64,000 nt of DNA from Chloroflexi bacterium UBA4733 (GTDB taxonomy: Bacteria > Chloroflexota > UBA4733): the NCBI GenBank assembly GCA_002404055.1, contig DHIZ01000164.1:15103-79102 (forward strand). The letters run 5' to 3'. Below, piece after piece: positions 58,419 through 64,000 of the stretch. Position numbers and translations under genes: made by a program. A model generated the notes under the pieces. That model saw only the letters and a program-made list of their open reading frames with translations. It searched no databases and had not been told where the DNA came from. Each line of letters opens with the position of its first letter. Within the stretch, counting starts at the first letter, position 1.

Positions 58419-60325
58419 GGAGCAAGGCGCCCCGGCCAGCGCCAGCCGGCCGGCGATCAGCAATGTTCGCTGCCGTCCAGCGGCTGCGCCGTCTCTCCCT
58501 CCCCCCATCCCCTCATCCCCTGATCGCCTCATCCGCCGTCACACTCTGGCGCTCGCTGCGCTTCTCCTGGGAAGCCGACGCTCCCCTGGCGACGATCTAC
58601 CTGCTGCTGATCGCCGTGGGCGGCGCCATCCCCGTCGCCACGGCCTGGACCGCCAAGCTGGTGCTCGACCGGCTGGTCCTGGCATTGGGCCACGCGCACG
58701 ATGCGCCGCTGGCACAGGCGGCCTTTCTCGCTGCCGTCTGGTATGTCGGTCTCCAGTTCGCCGGCCGGCTCCTCTTTACCGTGCAGTTCCACGTCCAGGG
58801 TAACCTCGCCGCCAGCGTGAGCGGACTAGTTGATCGGCGGGCGATGGAAGTGGGCGGGGCCATCCCCGACCTGGACCACTTCGAACGCAAGGAGTTCTAC
58901 GATGAGATCGGCCAGATCCAGCGCGCCGGTAGCTACCAGCCCGCGAACCTGCTGACGTACCTGCGCACCCTGGCCCAGTCGTCCCTCTCGCTGGTGGGCA
59001 CGCTCGCCCTGCTCGTACGCTTCCAGCCACTCCTGCCGCTGGCTCTCCTGCTCGCCTCCATTCCCCAGGTGGTGGTGCAGATGCGCCAGCAGCACCGCAT
59101 CTACCACGCCATCACCGAACGCTCGGAAGCGGCGCGCATGATGGCCTACTGCGCCTCGGTGATGACCGAAGCGGCGGCGGCGAAGGAGGTGCTGGCCTTC
59201 GGCGTCGGCCCCTGGTTCCGCGACCGCTGGCAGCGCCTGGCGGGGGAGGCGCTGGCGGAGATGGAGCGGCTGCGGGCGGAGGGGATGCGAGCCAGCCTGG
59301 CGCTGGTCGTGCTCAGCGGCCTCGTCCTCGCCGCGAGCTATGCCTATGTCGCTGCGCAGGCCGGCGCCCACCGGCTCACCGTGGGCGACTTTGCCCTCTA
59401 CCTGAACGTGGTCGCCGGCCTGCAGTTCAACCTCTTCCTGCTGTCGGTGTCCCTCGGTCCGTTCGCCGCGATCCTGCCCTTCATGGCGCGCATCTTCCGC
59501 TTCCTGGACGAGACGCGCCCCAGCATCGCCATCACGCCAGCGGAGCAAGCGTTGCCCGCGCCGGCCCGGCTACGGCAGGGCATTGAGCTGCGCGAGGTCG
59601 CTTTCGGCTATCCCGGCCAGCAGGAACCGGTCCTCCGCAACCTCACTTGCACTTTGCGGGCGGGCGAGACGGTGGCGTTGGTGGGCGAGAACGGCGCCGG
59701 CAAGACCACCCTGGTCAAGCTGCTCACCCGCCTCTACGATCCCTCCGCCGGGGAGATCCTGCTTGATGGCGCTCCCCTGGCCGCCTACGACCTGACGATA
59801 CTACGCCAGCGCATCGCCGTGCTCTTCCAGGACTTCGCCCATTTCGCACTCACCGCGCAACAGAATATCGGCGTCGGCGACGTCCAACAGGTCGACAACC
59901 GGGAGCGCGTGCTGGCGGCGTCGCGCTGGTCGGGAGCAGATGCCGTGCTGGCGAAACTGCCGAAGGGACTGGACACGCCGCTGACGAAGGTGTTCGAGGG
60001 TGGGGTGGAGCTCTCCGGCGGCGAATGGCAGAAGGTGGCCACCGCCCGCGCTGCCATGCGTGACGCGGCGCTGGTGATTCTGGATGAGCCGACGGCGGCT
60101 CTGGACGCCCAGGCGGAGTACGAACTCTTTGCGCGCTTCCGGCAGTTGGCCGAGGGGCGGACGGTCCTCCTCATCAGCCACCGCTTCTCGACGGTGCGCA
60201 TGGCCGACCGTATCCTGGTGCTGGAAGGAGGGCGCATCCTTGAGGACGGCAGCCACGAGGAACTGCTGGCCCTCGGCGGGCGGTACGCCACCCTCTTTGA
60301 GATGCAGGCCGGACGGTATCGGTGA
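58415..60325 (+). CDS. ABC exporter half-transporter B2
   Basis: 636 residues overlapping A2 by ATGA. A Pro/Ser/Arg-rich N-terminal tail is followed by the TMD (about 50-340: IPDLDHFERKEFYDEIGQIQR, LALLVRFQPLLPLALLLASIPQ, AASYAYVAAQ). The NBD has Walker A LVGENGAGKTTLVKLLTR, signature LSGGEWQKVATARA, Walker B LVILDEPTAALD and switch His LLISHRFST. It is a paralogue of B1 at 51.7 kb, over its full length. The A2-B2 unit should export an unknown substrate as a heterodimer. Confidence 0.93.
   Translation: MRSKAPRPAPAGRRSAMFAAVQRLRRLSLPPSPHPLIASSAVTLWRSLRFSWEADAPLATIYLLLIAVGGAIPVATAWTAKLVLDRLVLALGHAHDAPLAQAAFLAAVWYVGLQFAGRLLFTVQFHVQGNLAASVSGLVDRRAMEVGGAIPDLDHFERKEFYDEIGQIQRAGSYQPANLLTYLRTLAQSSLSLVGTLALLVRFQPLLPLALLLASIPQVVVQMRQQHRIYHAITERSEAARMMAYCASVMTEAAAAKEVLAFGVGPWFRDRWQRLAGEALAEMERLRAEGMRASLALVVLSGLVLAASYAYVAAQAGAHRLTVGDFALYLNVVAGLQFNLFLLSVSLGPFAAILPFMARIFRFLDETRPSIAITPAEQALPAPARLRQGIELREVAFGYPGQQEPVLRNLTCTLRAGETVALVGENGAGKTTLVKLLTRLYDPSAGEILLDGAPLAAYDLTILRQRIAVLFQDFAHFALTAQQNIGVGDVQQVDNRERVLAASRWSGADAVLAKLPKGLDTPLTKVFEGGVELSGGEWQKVATARAAMRDAALVILDEPTAALDAQAEYELFARFRQLAEGRTVLLISHRFSTVRMADRILVLEGGRILEDGSHEELLALGGRYATLFEMQAGRYR
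58495..58545. repeat. in-frame C-rich repeat in exporter B2 N-terminal tail
   Basis: The plus strand is CTCCCTCCCCCCATCCCCTC / ATCCCCTGATCGCCTCATCC, related to the CCCCTCATCCC unit in B1 and the DUF58 gene. It adds a Pro/Ser-rich tail before the first membrane helix. Confidence 0.6.
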
Positions 60326-60475
60326 GACAACCGTTGGTAACCGCACCACGGTGAACCCCAGGCTGCAGTTCGGCAGTCACAGCCGGCCCCGGGTGACGGT
60401 CGTTCTGCTCAGGGGCATAGCTGTATACTCGCGTCTTCAGCTTCGATTGATCCAATCGTGGGGAGGGCAGGCGTC

Positions 60476-62665
60476 ATGGACGCGGTCGCCATCGAGCGGC
60501 TGAGTGGGGCGTGCCGGCTGTGGGGCGCCGTCGGTTTTTTGCACCCCTACCTGGCCTACCGTGAGATCGATTGGGATGCTGCACTCGTCACCGCCATCCC
60601 CCGGATCATGGAGGCCACGTCGGCAGCCGACTACCGTCGGGCTCTCGACGATCTCCTCGCTGTCCTTGGCGACCCACTCACTCGCACCGTAGCGCCATCC
60701 CCAGCGGACGACACTGGGATGTGGGCGGGAGGACCGGACAAGTCTGCCGTAGAGCAGGGGGATCCCCACCTACGCTGGATCGAGGAAAGCGTCGCTGTCC
60801 TGGTAGCACGCGACTTTCAGGCGGTCGAATGGCAAAGGCAAGCGCCTATGCTCGACCAGCTCTGCGCAGCCGCCGCCGCGGCGAGCGCGCTGGTGCTGGA
60901 TCTGCGGGGGGCCTCGCCGGGGTTCTGTTCCCTCCTGACGGAACGGCTGGGCGCCTTCCTTGAGCAACCCGTCGCATTGCCGGGCGAGCGAGCACGGCTG
61001 CACTCCGGCTACGTCCCCGACGGGTCCACGACCTCCGGGGGCTACTACTCGGCGTGGATCATCGGGGAGGGGTCAGTTATCGCCGGCCGGGCGGCGTCAG
61101 GCCACGGTATACCGCTCGCCACCATCGTCTCCGGCTGCAGCCCCTCCATGGCCCTCGCCGCCGCCTTGCAGGCAGCCGGCGCGGCCCCACTCGTCGCCGT
61201 GGGCCACCTCGCGGAGCCCGGGTCGGCCCAGCGGATAGCGCTCCCCGGGCACCTCGCCGCCCTCGTGCGCACCAGCGAATTGCTGCACGCCAACGGCACG
61301 ATCGGCGTCGTGCCCGATGTCGTCGTGGCGCCACCGGACGCCGCCGTCCCCTACCTCGCCTCGGCTCCGGTCGTGGCAGCGTTGGACGCACTGCGCCGTA
61401 GCGTGCGCCCAGACGCTGCGACACGCCGTTCTACCCTTGCTGTCGCAGTCCGCCAACAGGCGCGTGACTATGCAGAGCTGGCCGAGCCGTCGCTGGAATA
61501 CCGGCTGCTCGGGCTGTTCCGCCTCTGGAACGTCGTCCATTACTTCTATCCGTACCACGACCTGCTCGATCAACCCTGGGATGCGGTGCTGGGGGAGTTC
61601 ATTCCCCGGATCGTCGCAGCGAACGACGCGCTCGCCTACCATCTGGCCGTGGCCGAGGCGGTCACTCGCTTGCAGGACACGCACGGCCGCCTGCAAAGCC
61701 CGCTGCTGGAGCGCTACCTCGGTACGCACTGGCCGCCCCTGCTGGTGCGGGCGATTGCGGGTGAGAGCGTCATCACGCATGTGCCCGCCAGGGCTGACGG
61801 CGCGACGGAAGCCTCACCAGCCATCGGTGACGTCGTGCTCGCGGTGGACGGCGAGGAGATCGCGGCGCGCCGGCAGCGCCTCGCCCACGTCATGGCGGCT
61901 TCGACGCCGCAGGCGCTGCAGTGGCGGGTGCATCAGCGGTTGCTGCACGGGGCGGAGGGAAGTGAGGCCGTGCTGACCGTCCGTCGGTCATCCGGTGCAG
62001 TGGAAGCCGTCCGGATCGCGCGCAAGGGACCGGCGCCGCTGGCGTCTTCCACGCCCGTCTTCCCGGTCTTTACCGTTTCACCCGAAGGCGTCGGCTACAT
62101 CGACCTCACACGCCTTACTATCGCTCAGGTGGACGAGGCCTTCGAAGCGATCCGCGCCACCCCGGCGCTGATCTTCGATCTGCGCGGCTATCCGCAGGGC
62201 ACAGCCTGGCACGTCGCGCCTCGGCTCACGAAGCAACCGGTGGTGGCGGCGCGCTTTCGGCGTCCGCAGGTCAGCGGGCTGCAGCTAAAGGGCTGGTACG
62301 GCTTCGACCAGTGGACGCCGCCCACCGACAAGTGGCGCTACACCGGCCATGTGGTTGTGCTGATCAACAAGGAGGCGATCAGCCAGGCGGAGCACACCTG
62401 CCTGTTCCTGGAAGCGGCCACGAGGGTTACCTTTGTCGGCAGCGCGACCAACGGGGCCAACGGCGACGTCACTCGTGTCGCCTTGCCCGGCGGCATCGGC
62501 GTCTCCTTCAGCGGTCACGACGTGCGCCACGCCGATGGCCGCCAGTTGCAACGAGTGGGCATCCAGCCGGACGTCGCGGTGTACCCAACGCTGGCGGGCC
62601 TGCGAGCGGGCCGCGACGAGGTCCTGGAGGCGGCGCTCGCTTTGCTGAGCAGGTCTCCCGATTGA
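60476..62665 (+). CDS. S41 peptidase-like protein with two fused S41 units
   Basis: About 729 residues from ATG 60476, after GGGGAGGG. It has two similar halves. Each opens with a helical cap (RLWGAVGFLHPYLAYREIDWDAAL in half 1, RLWNVVHYFYPYHDLLDQPWDAVL in half 2) and then a protease core. Half 2 keeps the S41 serine region (VVVLINKEAISQAEHTCLFLEAA) and the downstream TFVGSATNGANGD. Half 1 has only a degenerate version (SGCSPSMALAAALQAAG). No signal peptide is clear. The stop overlaps the next gene. The place next to exporter B2 suggests peptide processing, but no substrate is visible. Confidence 0.8.
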   Translation: MDAVAIERLSGACRLWGAVGFLHPYLAYREIDWDAALVTAIPRIMEATSAADYRRALDDLLAVLGDPLTRTVAPSPADDTGMWAGGPDKSAVEQGDPHLRWIEESVAVLVARDFQAVEWQRQAPMLDQLCAAAAAASALVLDLRGASPGFCSLLTERLGAFLEQPVALPGERARLHSGYVPDGSTTSGGYYSAWIIGEGSVIAGRAASGHGIPLATIVSGCSPSMALAAALQAAGAAPLVAVGHLAEPGSAQRIALPGHLAALVRTSELLHANGTIGVVPDVVVAPPDAAVPYLASAPVVAALDALRRSVRPDAATRRSTLAVAVRQQARDYAELAEPSLEYRLLGLFRLWNVVHYFYPYHDLLDQPWDAVLGEFIPRIVAANDALAYHLAVAEAVTRLQDTHGRLQSPLLERYLGTHWPPLLVRAIAGESVITHVPARADGATEASPAIGDVVLAVDGEEIAARRQRLAHVMAASTPQALQWRVHQRLLHGAEGSEAVLTVRRSSGAVEAVRIARKGPAPLASSTPVFPVFTVSPEGVGYIDLTRLTIAQVDEAFEAIRATPALIFDLRGYPQGTAWHVAPRLTKQPVVAARFRRPQVSGLQLKGWYGFDQWTPPTDKWRYTGHVVVLINKEAISQAEHTCLFLEAATRVTFVGSATNGANGDVTRVALPGGIGVSFSGHDVRHADGRQLQRVGIQPDVAVYPTLAGLRAGRDEVLEAALALLSRSPD

Positions 62666-63738
62666 CAACAACGTCGCCCACGCCTGGTATTGACCTGCTA
62701 CCGTTCGAGCGCCTCGCCCACCGCGGCAAGGTGCGCCGGCTGCGGCGCCTCGCCCGCCGTGCCCTGGACGAGTACGGCCTCGGTGACGCTCGCTTCACGC
62801 TGCTCCGCCACGCCGCCTGGGGCACCACCTTCCGGGTAGATGTCGCCTCGCCGCGCGGTCGCTACGTCCTGCGCGTCCACGGCCCCGATGTGACGAACGT
62901 GGCGGAAGCGCGCTCCGAGTTGCTCTGGCTGGCGGCCTTGCGCCGCGACACCGACCTTGGCGTCCCCGAGCCGGTCACCACACCGGACGGAGCGCTGGCC
63001 GTCACAGTTCGTACTGAAGGCGTGCCTGGCCCACGCGACTGCGTGCTGCTGCGCTGGCTGGAGGGCAGCTTCTTTTCCCACCACGCCGGCCTGCGCACCA
63101 TCCACCAGGTCGGGCAGTTTATGGCTCGCCTCCACCTGCACGCCGAGCGCTTCGCGCCCCCGCCCGGCTTCACACGGCGGCGCATGAACCCCGACGATGC
63201 GCTGCGTGACTGGTCGCCGGAGGTCCTGGGCGAGGGGGGCCTCTCGACCGCTGCTGTCGCTACCGCTGTCGGCGCCGCCCAGCGGCTGCACGACGAGGCG
63301 CGCACCCTCACCCCGACCCCGGCGACCTTCGGCCTCATTCACGCCGACCTCCATCTCAGCAACTTGCTCGTCCACCACGGCACGGTACGCGCCATCGACT
63401 TCGGCGACTGCGCCTTCGGCTACTTCGCCTACGACATCGCCGTCTGGCTGGTGGCACTCGCCAAGACCGGCTGGTCCGATCAGGAGGAGAAGCGGGCAGC
63501 CTTCTTCGCCGGTTACGGCTCGGTGCGGCCGCTGCCGCCGGACCAAGCGACGCAAATCGACCACTGTATGGCCTGGCGGCGGCTGGAAGATCTCGACTGG
63601 GACGCGGAGACGGTCGACCACCCCAGGTTCCGCGCCTGGCTGTCGACGGGCCTGCCCGAACTGATACGCGCCCTACGCCGCTACGCCGACGGCGCTCAAA
63701 TGGACGCTACGTCGGAGCCATACCGTCCGCACCCGTGA
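62662..63738 (+). CDS. APH-type phosphotransferase
   Basis: About 358 residues from a TTG that overlaps the S41 stop (TTGA), so it is translationally coupled. It has the aminoglycoside-phosphotransferase/choline kinase fold: the N-lobe strand YVLRVHG, the hinge CVLLRWLEGSFF, the catalytic loop FGLIHADLHLSNLLVHHG (Brenner motif HxDxxxxN) and the metal site AIDFGDCAFGY. Substrates of this superfamily vary widely. Coupling to a peptidase-like gene and exporters hints at modification or resistance linked to the exported product; that is inference. Confidence 0.9.
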   Translation: MTTTSPTPGIDLLPFERLAHRGKVRRLRRLARRALDEYGLGDARFTLLRHAAWGTTFRVDVASPRGRYVLRVHGPDVTNVAEARSELLWLAALRRDTDLGVPEPVTTPDGALAVTVRTEGVPGPRDCVLLRWLEGSFFSHHAGLRTIHQVGQFMARLHLHAERFAPPPGFTRRRMNPDDALRDWSPEVLGEGGLSTAAVATAVGAAQRLHDEARTLTPTPATFGLIHADLHLSNLLVHHGTVRAIDFGDCAFGYFAYDIAVWLVALAKTGWSDQEEKRAAFFAGYGSVRPLPPDQATQIDHCMAWRRLEDLDWDAETVDHPRFRAWLSTGLPELIRALRRYADGAQMDATSEPYRPHP

Positions 63739-64000
63739 CCACCTGCTGCCCCAGATCGAGCAGTTCGCCGGCAAGCGCCTCCGCGACCTCTAGACGGCGA
63801 GCTGACCCATCCAGGCGCAGCGCGGCGAGCCAGGCGTCGGAGAGTGCCGGGTGTACCCGCAGCAGCCCCTGGAACTCGGGCATGGCCGGGATGCCTGCGC
63901 TGCCCCGTTCGCGCAAACGCAGCACCTTGCCAAGATTCATCCGGATCAGCGTGGTCAGTAGCCCGTCCAGGTAGAACTGCAGGGCGGCCGACCGGCCTGC
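63707..64000 (-). CDS. C-terminal part of an unidentified protein, runs off the window
   Basis: The last ~97 residues are inside the window: ALQFYLDGLLTTLIRMNLGKVLRLRERG, then LLRVHPALSDAWLAALRLDGSARR and AEALAGELLDLGQQV to the stop at 63707. The sequence is helical; the family is not identified. It is convergent with the phosphotransferase gene and overlaps its end by 32 bp. The start is beyond 64000. Confidence 0.6.
   Translation of the reverse strand, partial: AGRSAALQFYLDGLLTTLIRMNLGKVLRLRERGSAGIPAMPEFQGLLRVHPALSDAWLAALRLDGSARRLEVAEALAGELLDLGQQVVTGADGMAPT

Noticed and set aside
48718..63738. A known RiPP or NRPS gene cluster
   Set aside because: No LanM, LanB, YcaO, radical SAM, adenylation domain or recognisable precursor peptide is found; only accessory-type genes are present.
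1..64000. CRISPR array or Cas genes
   Set aside because: No regularly spaced repeats of 25-40 bp and no Cas-like protein were seen; the repeats here are short, skewed and lie mostly in genes.

Overview
This 64 kb window is GC-rich bacterial chromosome. The gene content suggests a member of the Chloroflexota (Thermomicrobia/Sphaerobacter-like or a relative). That assignment is an inference from the mix of genes: Uma2 proteins, PepF, a MoxR-DUF58-DUF4129 operon, many half-size ABC exporters, and purine/pyrimidine-biased short repeats inside genes. No rRNA or other species marker is present. One tRNA gene (Lys-TTT) is seen, and no CRISPR array.

Layout. (1) 1-5.8 kb is an accessory island ending at the 3' end of tRNA-Lys. 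It carries a complete tyrosine recombinase next to the tRNA, a HicA toxin with two HicB-like antitoxins, a leftover C-terminal piece of a second recombinase, a coupled pair made of a small conserved protein and a PD-(D/E)XK-type nuclease candidate, and degraded DNA at the left edge. (2) 5.8-13.8 kb, all on the minus strand, is core genome: tRNA-Lys, comEC, comEA, rnhB, rplS and a three-gene 2-oxo acid dehydrogenase operon (E1 alpha, E1 beta, E2). (3) 13.8-22.9 kb, plus strand, is signalling and envelope: a Cache/PAS histidine kinase with an OmpR-type regulator, then MoxR, DUF58 and a DUF4129 membrane protein, a small protein, and a NarL/LuxR-type regulator with a kinase whose ATP-binding domain looks degenerate. 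(4) 22.9-28.1 kb holds threonine synthase, a Nudix hydrolase, a glycosyltransferase, a sugar nucleotidyltransferase, and remains of an MFS transporter and a hydrolase.

(5) 28.1-43.9 kb is a mosaic. It has two sulfatases, two copies of a HEPN/partner gene pair that are broken in complementary ways, another HicAB pair, an ATPase with a DUF234-like tail, a twice-frameshifted HEAT/TPR/SEC-C gene, a pepF gene with a nearby pepF fragment, a thioredoxin-like/DUF4395/receiver operon, a flavin-dependent oxidoreductase, a GYD protein, a nucleotidyltransferase and a Uma2 protein. (6) 43.9-63.7 kb is dominated by ABC exporters: one asymmetric pair (44.1-47.7 kb) and two paralogous heterodimer pairs (49.8-53.6 and 56.5-60.3 kb). 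Around them lie an N-acyltransferase-like protein, RsgA, a DUF6398-like protein, a double S41 peptidase-like protein and a translationally coupled APH-type phosphotransferase.

The most unusual features are: short G/C-skewed, often palindromic repeats inserted in frame into interdomain linkers or N-terminal tails of at least five genes (E2, DUF58 and three ABC exporters); the duplicated HEPN/partner module; the uncharacterised nuclease operon in the tRNA-Lys island; and the duplicated exporter pairs next to acyltransferase, peptidase and kinase genes, which may be an export or tailoring system for an unknown molecule.
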